From Pseudomonas sp. WS 5079 (GTDB lineage: Bacteria; Pseudomonadota; Gammaproteobacteria; Pseudomonadales; Pseudomonadaceae), in assembly GCF_012985465.1 (NCBI RefSeq), contig NZ_JAAQWN010000017.1, forward strand, positions 1 to 42,699: DNA of 42,699 nt, in the 5' to 3' direction. A model generated the notes under the pieces. The model had not been told where the DNA came from and ran no database searches. It saw nothing but the letters and a program-made list of their open reading frames with translations. The translations under genes and the position numbers were made by a program. Shown in pieces: positions 17,558-25,096 of this stretch. Each line of letters starts with the position of its first letter. The first letter of the stretch is position 1.

Positions 17558-18514
17558 GTGCACTACCTCAATGACAGCGCAGCAATATTTAAGTCAATTG
17601 CCGATAAAATGCCGCCGGAAGGGATTTTTGACAAGGCAGATATACGAGCGTTTTTCGATGAATTGCTTAAACTAACTAAAGGGTTGGTTATTGTCGACTT
17701 TCTTGACACTGCTAATTGGGATGTCATTGAGAAGTACGAGCTTTCGGATGATGGGCTGCTGGATCTCACTTGGCATGATTACCGCGATAAAGAAGAACGG
17801 GCTGAAGAGAAGGAGGTCCGTGAGTTTGTCTTTCCTGGAGATAGACATGCGCTGGCGCTTTATGTCGATTCTATAAAACCTATCGCAGGCCCTAAGGCCG
17901 CTATATTTTTGATTAACTCCTATTCAAAGACAGAAAAGGAAATTAGAGCTCTGTATTCAAATGATGCTGATGAATTTCATTATGAAGATGGGAGCTTCTT
18001 TGAAAAAAGGGTTCTGCGGCGGAAGTCGGGGGTCTTGGAATTTATCGATTTCCACTGTACACCGATCTATTCACTTGCCTTAATCCCTAAGAAAACCGGA
18101 ATTAGTTCTTATGATTCAAGGTTTATTTTATACAAGTTCAACTGTGAGCAGTGTTTGGCTAGACTGGAGAAAGTTTCAAGTGCTTTACATGATCTGAACT
18201 TGCGAGACAGGGACGAAATATCTGCGAGAGTCGTCACGGCGCGCCGGGTGTTCGAGTTCGTACTTAAGGTGGAATGCTGCTATGCCGGGCTTGAGGTTAC
18301 TAAAGGCTATTCAGGGATGCTCTTGGGGGACTTGATTACTGTTGTGAAGCGCGGGAAGGATGAAAAAGCTCGAGCAGAGCTTGGGCGAATAGCAGAGCTA
18401 GCAAATAACTTTGCCCATGACACTGGAAAGCCCGTCAGTAAAGAGGCCGCCTTTGAGGTCGTTGATTTGATTACAAATTATGTGCGCAAGCTTCACACTA
18501 CGATTAAAAAATAG
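17558..18514 (+). CDS. orphan protein with possible HEPN/Abi-like C-terminus
   Basis: 318 aa from GTG 17558 (AGGGAT 10 bp before). AT-richer than the host genes. N-terminal half mixed alpha/beta without known motif; the C-terminal ~110 residues (ARRVFEFVLKVECCYAG, GDLITVVKRGKDEKARAELG, LANNFAHDTGKPVSKEAAFE) resemble the helical HEPN-type domain at the end of some abortive-infection (Abi_C) proteins, with AH in the position where those have N...H. That resemblance is weak and from memory. It stands alone ~0.65 kb from the prophage junction. No partner antitoxin gene is next to it. Confidence 0.6.
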   Translation: MHYLNDSAAIFKSIADKMPPEGIFDKADIRAFFDELLKLTKGLVIVDFLDTANWDVIEKYELSDDGLLDLTWHDYRDKEERAEEKEVREFVFPGDRHALALYVDSIKPIAGPKAAIFLINSYSKTEKEIRALYSNDADEFHYEDGSFFEKRVLRRKSGVLEFIDFHCTPIYSLALIPKKTGISSYDSRFILYKFNCEQCLARLEKVSSALHDLNLRDRDEISARVVTARRVFEFVLKVECCYAGLEVTKGYSGMLLGDLITVVKRGKDEKARAELGRIAELANNFAHDTGKPVSKEAAFEVVDLITNYVRKLHTTIKK

Positions 18515-19110
18515 GTGACCACTCGCATTCAGTTAAACCTAATAAGTTAACTGCTCGACCAGCAAGGCAATACCACGCATTCCTATTAACTGACTGCGTG
18601 GCACTGCCATTCAAGAGTCTGCGGTCGAAGTCTGCAATTTTTCGCGCCGAATCAAGCTTCATTTTATTCATTTCTTTAAAGCTCATCCATTTCATCGCTG
18701 AAAGCCTGGATGAGAAACACGACTATGCCCGTTCTCTACAACCGGCTAGCGTGCCATCTTCGTACTGGCTGCACTTATCTAAACATGGTTGCTGATCATC
18801 GTCGCGAGGCGTCTTCCCACTGCTCGGAGCCTGACCACGATCAGCGTTGCCGGCTTGGGCGTTCACAGGGCGCCCTTAAACGGCGCCATCTCGGTCAGTG
18901 CACTCGCTCCGTCTCAATTCCGAGCTACACGCAATGGCGCTGTCTCTGAGTCGGACATTTAGAGGTGTACTGCTCTTATACAATCGGCAGCAATTGGCCG
19001 AACGCGGCGATACGACAAGCGCCACGAATCGTGGGTAATTTGGTAGTTCGTGTTCGGGCGGCAGGACGCCGTGGGGAGTGGAGTTGCGGAGCAGAGTCTA
19101 AAATTGCGGA
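18515..19110. other. intergenic, no supported gene
   Basis: About 600 bp. Contains an inverted AGTTAA...TTAACT just after the preceding stop codon (possible weak terminator) and two copies of TTGCGGAGCAG about 20 bp apart near 19084-19114. A 63-codon minus-strand frame (18504-18695) lacks a convincing start. I see nothing else. Confidence 0.4.
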
Positions 19111-19155
19111 GCAGAAAAGATAAGGGCCTGCATGAAGTTCATCATGCAAGCCCTT
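19111..19155 (-). terminator. intrinsic terminator downstream of the tRNA-Leu 3' end
   Basis: On the minus strand AAGGGC...GCCCTT with an inner TGCATGA/TCATGCA stem (19122-19155) is followed by ATCTTTTCT (19121-19113). It begins 9 bp after the CCA end of the tRNA-Leu remnant and was presumably the terminator of the host tRNA gene. Confidence 0.7.
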
Positions 19156-19163
19156 GATATCTG

Positions 19164-19223
19164 TGGTGCCCGAACCCGGAATCGAACCGGGACGCCCTTA
19201 CGAGCGGGGGATTTTAAGTCCGC
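19164..19223 (-). tRNA. 3' half of tRNA-Leu(TAA); prophage attachment site attL
   Basis: Read on the minus strand: part of the anticodon arm with loop CTTAAAA (anticodon TAA), the class II variable arm (GCTCGTAAGGGC), the T arm CCCGG-TTCGATT-CCGGG, acceptor strand TTCGGGC and encoded CCA. No D arm or 5' acceptor strand exists to the right; the sequence becomes AT-rich, and the outer pairs of the anticodon stem no longer match (a C faces a C). So the phage-host junction is within the anticodon stem-loop. The integrase gene starts its stop codon 117 bp away. The full tRNA should be restored at the other prophage end. Confidence 0.82.
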
Positions 19224-19339
19224 ATTCAAAGGTATATAAATCAATAAGTTATCGTCGTATCCGGCCCGCAATTGTTTTGAAAACGAGGCCTTGAAGGCCT
19301 TTGTTTTCAAGGGTGCCAAATTAATTGCGGAACGGATTT

Positions 19340-20374
19340 TCACTTGGTTGGAAGCACTTTCAGGCCCTTACGGCGCCGAATATATTGCTCTGTCATTCCG
19401 ACAGTTGTATGCCCCAGTTGGTCTCGCGCATCACGGATGCTGCCTGTCGATTCCTCCTTGTCCGTTGCAGCTTTTGCGCGCAGGTCGCGCATCTGAAACG
19501 CAGACTTTTCAATCCCGGCCTTCAACCTGGCCGCGTCAAATCTTCCCCTGAGCATGCTCGCCGTCATCGCCTGGCCGTTGTCCATTACAACGAGCTTGGT
19601 TGATCGAATCTTGTGCCCCTTTTTCCTTTCAAGAATACGGTCAATGACCACCTTCAGCTCACCAACAACCTCTATCCTGCGCTTCGCACTGGTCTTTCCC
19701 TGTTTGATGAGCAGCTGACCATCGAGTAAGTCGCGCTCGTCCATCTTCAGCGTGTCACCAATGCGCTGGGCGGTGAGGTAGAACAGATCTAGTGCATCCT
19801 TGAGTGGCTGGTCCGCATGCAGGTACACCGCAGCGAGCATCTCGTCTTCGACGTAGGTGTCCCGGCCGGTCTCCTTGTTCCCTTTGATGCCAGCACAAGG
19901 GTTTGCGAGTGACGTATAGCCGCTCTGGCGCGCGAAGTTCCATATTGCGCTGAGTAGAGCCTTTTCCCGATTGGCTCGCACCTTTGCCGTTTTCGACCGA
20001 TAGCGGAGGTACTGAACAACATGCTTCGGCTCGATTGCCTCTAACGGCCCGGGTGGGTCATTGAAGAAGACCAGCAGTTGCTTCAGCTCGCGAATGTTGT
20101 CTTTCTGGGTGGCCATGGACTTTGTAGGTACCACTTCATCCATGTATTTGTTCGCTACGTACTCAAATGTCAGCACCTGGGCGACGATTGCATTGGCGGC
20201 CCGGCTCTTTTCAAGCCGGGCATACTCAACAATTGCGGCACCGTAGTCAGATCCTAGAGCGATCTCCCGGCGCGGCTTATCACCTGCGTCGTAGTAGTAA
20301 TAAACCCTTCCCCCGGGGCGCAGTCGCTTTCTCAACCGGGGAATGCTGCCGGGGTTAGTGGGTCGTCTTGCCAT
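19340..20374 (-). CDS. int: prophage tyrosine integrase
   Basis: 344 aa. Site-specific recombinase joining attP to the tRNA-Leu attB. N-terminal DNA-binding part with GGRVYYYYDA, core-binding helices ~65-165, catalytic domain with TAQRIGDTLKM (Arg204), the beta-hairpin Lys in KTSAKRR, RDLR at 296-299 (the usual His of HxxR is Arg), QLGHTT (His322) and EQYIRR (nucleophile Tyr331). Stop codon near attL; start directly abuts the stop of the DUF4224 gene, so the two are probably co-expressed. Confidence 0.95.
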   Translation of the reverse strand: MARRPTNPGSIPRLRKRLRPGGRVYYYYDAGDKPRREIALGSDYGAAIVEYARLEKSRAANAIVAQVLTFEYVANKYMDEVVPTKSMATQKDNIRELKQLLVFFNDPPGPLEAIEPKHVVQYLRYRSKTAKVRANREKALLSAIWNFARQSGYTSLANPCAGIKGNKETGRDTYVEDEMLAAVYLHADQPLKDALDLFYLTAQRIGDTLKMDERDLLDGQLLIKQGKTSAKRRIEVVGELKVVIDRILERKKGHKIRSTKLVVMDNGQAMTASMLRGRFDAARLKAGIEKSAFQMRDLRAKAATDKEESTGSIRDARDQLGHTTVGMTEQYIRRRKGLKVLPTK

Positions 20375-20590
20375 TTATTGAATTCCCATCCGAGGCTGCC
20401 ATTCGACTTTCTCAGGCTGCCGGTCATGTTTTCCAACTAGTAGTGATGCGGAGAGCACGCATGGCCAGCCATTGCGTTTGATGGTGTGGCGAATGCCATT
20501 TCGGGACAGGACAAGTATCTGCCCGGCTTTTGTCTTGGCGCCTGTGAGCTCACAGACATCTTCATGCGACAGAAACTGAATGTCGTCCAT
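20375..20590 (-). CDS. DUF4224 protein, possible excisionase/recombination directionality factor
   Basis: 71 aa. FLSHEDVCELTGAKTKAGQI and LSRNGIRHTIKRNGWP are the hallmarks of the DUF4224 family, short winged-helix-like proteins found beside phage integrases. Position immediately before int fits a role in excision control. Ribosome site GGGAGGTAGAC. The function is inferred from context. Confidence 0.82.
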   Translation of the reverse strand: MDDIQFLSHEDVCELTGAKTKAGQILVLSRNGIRHTIKRNGWPCVLSASLLVGKHDRQPEKVEWQPRMGIQ

Positions 20591-20592
20591 GT

Positions 20593-20814
20593 CTACCTCC
20601 CGCCGCCCGCTGTAGGCCGCGCTGTCTTGATGATGTGGATGATGAAACCGAAGGTGAGCAGCATCCAGGCAACGGTGCCGGCGAATGCTGCGATCAGGTG
20701 TTGGTCGGTACCGGTGGAGAGCAGCTCCGGCACCTGCCAGAAAAACCAGAAGGTGGACCCCGCCACGTACAACACAATGGCCGTTATGAGCAGGGTGAGT
20801 TTCGTTGCGTACAT
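20593..20814 (-). CDS. small prophage membrane protein
   Basis: 73 aa with two membrane spans (LTLLITAIVLYVAGSTFWFF and LIAAFAGTVAWMLLTFGFII) and a short basic C-terminal tail. Preceded by the leader also seen at other prophage genes: hairpin CCGCTATAGCGG, then CAAGGACACCCC and ATG. Ends just before the DUF4224 gene. Function unknown. Confidence 0.7.
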   Translation of the reverse strand: MYATKLTLLITAIVLYVAGSTFWFFWQVPELLSTGTDQHLIAAFAGTVAWMLLTFGFIIHIIKTARPTAGGGR

Positions 20815-20904
20815 GGGGTGTCCTTGCCGCTATAGCGGCTGACTTTGAAGGGGGAGGGGTTTGTAGGTTAAGCTCTCAGTCTTAAGTAACATGGCGGAAA
20901 TAAA

Positions 20905-21555
20905 ATGAGCAGAACGAACAGCTATGTAATTTTTTGCTACTGTTGTTTATTGTTTTGTGCTGGAGTTGTATTTGGTTTTATTTTTACGAAGTCGGGTGAG
21001 GTGAGCTTTATTGCATTCCTTGGAGCTCTTTCAAGCTTAGCTACAATTGGGGCTGCACTCACTGCTGTATATGCATTAAATTCATGGCGCACGCAGTTTA
21101 AGCATGCAGAAAAATATCGAATGATCAAAGAGCTAAGGGATATGACTAGTGACTCTGATTTCATCAGGCGCTTTGTGATATCTGTTCGAGATCAATTGAT
21201 GAACTCCTTAAGCAGTGAGGCGCTTGAAGATGATCCAAGCGAGGTGATGAAGGATTTTGGAATGGAGCTGTGGTGGCAGCACTCGAAAAGCTTGAATTAC
21301 GCATGGAGCAATATGTGTGAAATACTCAGTGATGAAGATATTTCTAGGTTTGCTACGCGCCCCTCTGATTTGGATGATTCTGTTACCGAATGGTTTGAAA
21401 AGATGATTTATATTGTTTTCGAGGACGAGAGCCCGAGGCTTAGGCGTTACTTGAACTTGGTAAAGGAAACAGCTAGAGGTGGGAAAGAGATTACGTCTCA
21501 ATATAAAGAGTTAGAAACGGGCGCGCGCGCTCTTATTAAGAATTTATCCGCCTAG
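20905..21555 (+). CDS. AT-rich membrane-anchored moron protein
   Basis: 216 aa, opposite in direction to its neighbours and AT-richer, as expected for an independently expressed moron. Two N-terminal spans (VIFCYCCLLFCAGVVFGFIF and FIAFLGALSSLATIGAALTA) then a soluble helical domain of ~150 residues rich in acidic and aromatic residues. Start ATG after GGCGGAAATAAA. No family recognised. Architecture (two-span anchor plus cytoplasmic domain) is compatible with phage-exclusion or lysogenic-conversion proteins, but that is a guess. Confidence 0.68.
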   Translation: MSRTNSYVIFCYCCLLFCAGVVFGFIFTKSGEVSFIAFLGALSSLATIGAALTAVYALNSWRTQFKHAEKYRMIKELRDMTSDSDFIRRFVISVRDQLMNSLSSEALEDDPSEVMKDFGMELWWQHSKSLNYAWSNMCEILSDEDISRFATRPSDLDDSVTEWFEKMIYIVFEDESPRLRRYLNLVKETARGGKEITSQYKELETGARALIKNLSA

Positions 21556-21869
21556 ATATTTATCGGGTGAGATGTAACCAGATCATGGGCATTCACCACG
21601 GTCATGCCGAGGCGTTCGGCGATCAGGACTTCCAGGCGGGCACCCTTTGAATGCTCCCAGCCGGGCAGGGTGGCCACGGTGTCGCAGTCCATCAGGGCGA
21701 CAATGTCGCGGCGCATGCAGTCGTTCCAGGTGCCGCCGTCTGGGTTGATCTCGGCGGGGTTGGTGACGGTGTGGCCGCCGGCGCGCAGGCTAGTGGTTAT
21801 GGCGTGGAAGGCGGCGAAGTTGAGGCCGGGCAGGCCGGTCATGGGGCCGCTGAGGTAGATGCGCTTCAT
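21552..21869 (-). CDS. DUF4406 nucleoside-deoxyribosyltransferase-like protein
   Basis: 105 aa. IYLSGPMTGLPGLNFAAFHA, NPAEINPDGGTW, CMRRDIVALMDCDTVATLPGWE and SKGARLEVLIAERLGM are the DUF4406 signature, a phage-borne relative of nucleoside 2-deoxyribosyltransferases and MazG-associated enzymes. Coupled by ATGA to the upstream gene. Likely acts on nucleotides during early infection; substrate unknown. Confidence 0.85.
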   Translation of the reverse strand: MKRIYLSGPMTGLPGLNFAAFHAITTSLRAGGHTVTNPAEINPDGGTWNDCMRRDIVALMDCDTVATLPGWEHSKGARLEVLIAERLGMTVVNAHDLVTSHPINI

Positions 21870-22303
21870 GCTGCCTCCTTTTGCTCTTCCGGCTTGCGGA
21901 TCAAGCCAAGGCGCACGCCTTCATCGCGAACAATCAATATGTCGTCGCCATAGCCCCACGGATTCTCGAAACCGTTATCCATCACGGGTTGGAAATACCC
22001 GTATCGCATCGTCTTGCCAGTGAGTACGAACGCACCGATAGACCCAGCCAGGCTCTTCAGTGTGCCGCCGTGCGAGAAGCCATCCCACGGGCCTTCTCTC
22101 GTAACGTTGATGCGGGCCCCGGTGTAGTCATCGAACAGCCAGACGATGTTGCGGCGGCCATTGAGAGCGAGGTATGCATCGTGCCCAGCGCCCTGGTTAC
22201 GAAAGAAGCACCGGCCGCAGTTGGCGATCACCCTGAGGAATTCATTCGCAGCGATGATCCGGTCCAGGCGCTGCTGGCCGATGGTTTTGTTTTCTGTAGG
22301 CAT
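21866..22303 (-). CDS. prophage hypothetical protein
   Basis: 145 aa from the ATG at 22303, chosen because hairpin CCGGG-CAT-GGCCCGG-type sequence and CAAGGACTCCCC precede it, as in two other genes here; the longer frame from 22387 reads through that leader. Residues: RLDRIIAANEFLRVIANCGRCFF (Cys pair), FLDDYTG-like WLFDDYTGARINV, GYGDDILIVRDEG. No function recognised; conserved-looking soluble protein. Confidence 0.7.
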   Translation of the reverse strand: MPTENKTIGQQRLDRIIAANEFLRVIANCGRCFFRNQGAGHDAYLALNGRRNIVWLFDDYTGARINVTREGPWDGFSHGGTLKSLAGSIGAFVLTGKTMRYGYFQPVMDNGFENPWGYGDDILIVRDEGVRLGLIRKPEEQKEAA

Positions 22304-22375
22304 GGGGAGTCCTTGCCGGGCCATGCCCGGGCGGTGTGGTGCTACGATGGCGCCTTCCTCTAAATGGGCAGGACC

Positions 22376-22603
22376 ATGACCAAGCACGATATTTACGATG
22401 AGATCGAAGGCTTTCAGGTTTGGAACTACATGGAGTGCGTCAAGGACGAGGAAGGCCGGGAGACCTGGCGTATCAACGTCGAGGTGAAACGCGGTAGTGA
22501 AGTGGTGGTGCCGGTTGTTGCGGGTGACCGAACCTATGTTGACCGCGGCCTGGCGCAGGTCGCCGGCCGAGAACTTGGAGCCAAGCTGATTGCTGGGCGA
22601 TGA
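22376..22603 (+). CDS. small hypothetical protein divergent from its neighbours
   Basis: 75 aa (MTKHDIYDEIEGFQVWNYME, NVEVKRGSEVVVPVVAGDRT), acidic, predicted alpha/beta. Ribosome site is poor (CAGGACC directly before ATG), and an upstream in-frame ATG at 22364 is equally possible. Converges on the reverse transcriptase gene, 10 bp apart. Function unknown. Confidence 0.5.
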   Translation: MTKHDIYDEIEGFQVWNYMECVKDEEGRETWRINVEVKRGSEVVVPVVAGDRTYVDRGLAQVAGRELGAKLIAGR

Positions 22604-22613
22604 GTGACCAAAA

Positions 22614-23774
22614 TCAACCCTTCTGGTAAGTCTTGGTCAGTGCTGAGTTGACCGTGTTGCCGCGCTTTAGCACGACATTCGCCAGGGCGGCGCGATCCTT
22701 CTGGCTGTGGCTGGCTTGGCTGAGCAGGCCGAAGTAACTGTTGGCGGTCTCGCGCAGATCCTCGGCGGGCGCTGCGGCGGTGCGCTTCAGTGCCTGGGCT
22801 AGGGATCGCTTGCGGGTTGTTCGTCGCCAGGGCTTGATGACGTGACCAACGAAGTCGACGCCGCGATCCACGGGCTGCAGGATCGTCTTCGTGGGGTTCA
22901 GCTTAGCGCCGAGCCTGGGCAGGAACGCTTCAACCTCGACCAGCCACTGGTTGAGTTGCTGCGGTGACTCATGCAGGAACACGAAGTCATCGACGTACCG
23001 GATGTAGTGCTTGGCCCGCAGCTGGTGCTTGGCGAACTGGTCCAGGGCGTCGAGGTAGACGTTCGCGAAGAACTGCGACGACAGGTTGCCGATCGGCAGG
23101 CCGAGGTGAGCGGGCTGCGCAACCAGGCGCTTGTGCTGCGGCACCCGATTGAACAGGTGGGCCGGGCTGCGGGTCTCGTAGTCTTCACGCGGGTCGTGCA
23201 TGAGGATCTGTGTGGCCAGGGCCAGCCACCAGGGGTCGGTGATTCTGGCCTCCAGTTGCTTGCGCAGAACTGCCTTGTCGATGGCCACGAAGAAGTTTGC
23301 CAGGTCGCACTTGAGGTAGAAGATCGGTTTCGACCAGTTCTGCGAGGCGCTGCGGATCTTCGACTCAAGCCGTGTGGCGGCGTACAGTGTGCCGCGCCCT
23401 GGGATGCATGCACAACTGTCCGCTATGAAGCTGGCGTAGAAGCGCGGTGCCACATGGTTGTACAGCAGGTGGTGGACGACGCGGTCCCGAAAGGCTGCTG
23501 CCCAGACTTCCCGGGCTTTCGGTCGGGTGACCACGAAACAGATAGATCGGCCTGGCCGGTATGTGCCGGCAATCAGGTCGTCGTGCAGCTGGATCAGGTT
23601 CCGCTCCAGGTCGATCTCGAAAGCCAGCGCGCTGTCGCTGCTGCGCTTGGTGCGCCGGCAGTCGTAATAGGCCTGGACCAAATCCTGAAACGGGTAGGGG
23701 CCCAAAGTCGAATCTGCGGACGGGGCGGACACGGAGCTCGTTGTTCTTGTCGTTGTTGTTCTGATTGCCATCAT
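22614..23774 (-). CDS. DGR reverse transcriptase
   Basis: Up to 386 aa. Retroelement RT of the DGR class that copies TR with adenine-specific errors. Motifs in order: FQDLVQAYYDCRRTKR (DGR N-terminal), CDLANFFVAID (motif A, Asp157), LPIGNLSSQFFANVYLDALD (the IGxxxSQ form typical of DGR RTs), YIRYVDDFVFLHE (catalytic YVDD 260-263), LGAKLNPTKT and GVDFVGHVIKP. The open frame reaches ATG 23774, which lies inside the template repeat; the first ~23 residues are TR read in another frame. A TTG at 23705, just outside TR, would begin at LGPYPFQDL and is an equally good start. Last gene of the cassette, after avd and TR. Confidence 0.93.
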   Translation of the reverse strand: MMAIRTTTTRTTSSVSAPSADSTLGPYPFQDLVQAYYDCRRTKRSSDSALAFEIDLERNLIQLHDDLIAGTYRPGRSICFVVTRPKAREVWAAAFRDRVVHHLLYNHVAPRFYASFIADSCACIPGRGTLYAATRLESKIRSASQNWSKPIFYLKCDLANFFVAIDKAVLRKQLEARITDPWWLALATQILMHDPREDYETRSPAHLFNRVPQHKRLVAQPAHLGLPIGNLSSQFFANVYLDALDQFAKHQLRAKHYIRYVDDFVFLHESPQQLNQWLVEVEAFLPRLGAKLNPTKTILQPVDRGVDFVGHVIKPWRRTTRKRSLAQALKRTAAAPAEDLRETANSYFGLLSQASHSQKDRAALANVVLKRGNTVNSALTKTYQKG

Positions 23775-23814
23775 CGAAGTTCATGTTGAATGCGTTGTTG
23801 GCTGAGCGCTGCGA
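23711..23814 (-). repeat. DGR template repeat (TR)
   Basis: 101-104 bp aligned without gaps to both variable repeats. Its coding-strand translation in the VR frame has ten Asn codons (nine AAC, one AAT) clustered where the VRs vary, ending in the invariant ELRVRPVR segment, the initiation-of-mutagenic-homing part (23711-23740). It holds 32 adenines on the coding strand; all 15 differences to each VR fall on these. It lies between avd and RT, and its left end overlaps the 5' part of the longest RT frame. Confidence 0.95.
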
Positions 23815-23985
23815 CCTATCGTGCTATCTACGTCGCCGAGCCGAAGGCATAGCCGATCAGCAAGGAAACTGCGCAAGACCTGCCCGGACGCTTTAGACCG
23901 GCGGTATCTCTTGTGCGCATGGCGGTGACCCAAAGGTCAGCGGCACGACCAGATTCAATTCGCACAGACCAGAAAGCCGTAACCT

Positions 23986-24342
23986 TCAGGTAGCGGGCGC
24001 GGTGGTGGTGGAGCGTTTCCAGGCGTTTGCTTGCTTGCCTATTGAGGCCGTTACCTCAATTGCCTGGGCGTGTTGCGGGATGCTGATAAAGCGGTTGTCT
24101 TTGAAGAGCCGCATCAGGAACTCGACTACCTGCACCTTCTCGACCAGCAGGGTGAGGTGTGGCCGCTTGTCCTGGGTGGCATTGGCGCGGGCAATCAGCA
24201 TCAGCACTTCGATGCATTCGTCGATCACTCGCTTGCCGAGTGACTGCTTCAGGTCGCGGGGGATGTTCCGGGTCATCGTTGTGGCCATGTGCAGCAGCCC
24301 CATTGAAGCCTTGTAGATCGCAAGTTCCGTATGCATTGCCAT
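23986..24342 (-). CDS. avd: DGR accessory variability determinant (Avd-like four-helix protein)
   Basis: 118 aa, helical and basic: LAIYKASMGLLHMATTMTRN, IPRDLKQSLGKRVIDECIEV, TLLVEKVQVVEFLMRLFKDN, AQAIEVTASIGKQANAWKR form four helices. Size, helix layout and position between target gene and TR match Avd, the pentameric RNA/RT-binding partner needed for mutagenic retrohoming. Start at the first of two close ATGs after GGAGAGCGAGCC. Confidence 0.85.
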   Translation of the reverse strand: MAMHTELAIYKASMGLLHMATTMTRNIPRDLKQSLGKRVIDECIEVLMLIARANATQDKRPHLTLLVEKVQVVEFLMRLFKDNRFISIPQHAQAIEVTASIGKQANAWKRSTTTAPAT

Positions 24343-24364
24343 TTGGCTCGCTCTCCAAGAGCAA

Positions 24365-24382
24365 CCGGCCGCAAGCGGCCGG
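24365..24382. promoter_or_regulatory. DGR target hairpin downstream of VR1
   Basis: Perfect CCGGCCGC-AA-GCGGCCGG (8-bp stem), 30 bp beyond the homing end of VR1 and followed by GGATTAAATAA, a sequence also near VR2. In Bordetella phage BPP-1 a hairpin just after VR is needed for target recognition. No equivalent lies next to TR. Confidence 0.6.
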
Positions 24383-24396
24383 ATTAAATAAGCGAA

Positions 24397-25017
24397 TTAA
24401 TCAATAAGCTCGCTGCGGACGGGGCGGACACGGAGCTCGTTGAACTTGGCGCTGAAGTACTGATAGCCATCACCGAAGTACATGAGGAATGCGCCGTAGG
24501 CTGAGCGCTGCGAGCTTGACCAGTACCAGGTGTCGCGGAAGGCTTCGGGGCCTCCCTCCTGGAATGCGACATGGACGGTTTGCAGCGGGTCTTCAGCGCT
24601 GTACAGCTGACCTACCGGCTCGCTGTGCGGGTTGTCACCGTTGCGCGAGCTCTCCCAGTTCTCTTCGGTGGTCGGCTTGAAGTGGCGGTATTGCAGCTCC
24701 TGCACATCGCGCGCCGGGATCGCCCAGTCGTTGTGACCACCAATGCTCAGGGCCAGCGCCTTCGCTGCAAGCTCGCTGCCCGCCGCCGCCATGGCCTGGG
24801 TGTTGGCCAGGCTGTCGGTGAAGCTGTCGGCACCTTCGATCTTGACGCCGTACTCGCCCCACTTGCCGACCAGTTCATGCTCGGCGCCGGCGGTGATGTT
24901 CAGGAAACGCTTGCCGGTGGCTGGTTCGCGGGTAATGCCGGTGACGAAGCCGCCGCCGTAGGCCTGGCCGATTGCCGGGATGGTTACTGCTGGTGCTGCT
25001 TTCTCAACTGCGGACAT
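24397..25017 (-). CDS. DGR variable target protein 1 (DUF1566/CLec-like)
   Basis: 206 aa from the ATG at 25017 (GAGGAAG before it). No signal peptide or membrane span. Middle region AGSELAAKALALSIGGHNDWAIPARD and the end WYWSSSQRSAYGAFLMYF...ELRVRPVR follow the DUF1566/Lcl_C pattern (DWxLPxxxE ... YWSSTxxxxxAW...VRxVR), a C-type-lectin-like fold used by many DGR targets. The VR covers the last ~34 codons. Diversified Asn positions now read Y,G,L,Y,Y,Y,F,S,F,N. Paralogous with the upstream target gene (shared ANTxA...AAG...A...GHxD...PA layout). Likely a ligand- or surface-binding protein; partner unknown. Confidence 0.85.
   Translation of the reverse strand: MSAVEKAAPAVTIPAIGQAYGGGFVTGITREPATGKRFLNITAGAEHELVGKWGEYGVKIEGADSFTDSLANTQAMAAAGSELAAKALALSIGGHNDWAIPARDVQELQYRHFKPTTEENWESSRNGDNPHSEPVGQLYSAEDPLQTVHVAFQEGGPEAFRDTWYWSSSQRSAYGAFLMYFGDGYQYFSAKFNELRVRPVRSELID
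24413..24513 (-). repeat. DGR variable repeat VR1
   Basis: 101 bp, ungapped to TR with 15 substitutions. Each is at a template adenine on the coding strand; no other base differs until both ends of the match. The ELRVRPVR-coding segment is identical to TR. Confidence 0.95.
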
Positions 25018-25042
25018 GGTGCTTCCTCTTTTCGAAGGCAAC

Positions 25043-25063
25043 AAAAAAGGCGCTGTGCGCCTT
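25043..25063 (-). terminator. hairpin after VR2 gene: DGR target hairpin and/or terminator
   Basis: AAGGCGC-TGT-GCGCCTT stem (25047-25063); on the minus strand it is followed by a T run (25048-25043), so it can act as an intrinsic terminator between the two target genes. It is also 43 bp past the homing end of VR2, corresponding to the hairpin after VR1. Confidence 0.6.
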
Positions 25064-25096
25064 GGTGTGCCGGATCAAGAACGAATGGATGAAGGA

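Noticed and set aside
18504..18695. 63-codon minus-strand frame
   Set aside because: No convincing start signal and it overlaps the end of the 318-aa gene; kept as intergenic.
22971..23789. 272-codon plus-strand frame opposite the reverse transcriptase
   Set aside because: Shadow of the RT frame, which has all RT motifs; the antisense product has no motif.
24365..24382. GC-rich hairpin as an ordinary intrinsic terminator
   Set aside because: No T run on the transcribed side; the DGR target-hairpin reading fits its position better.
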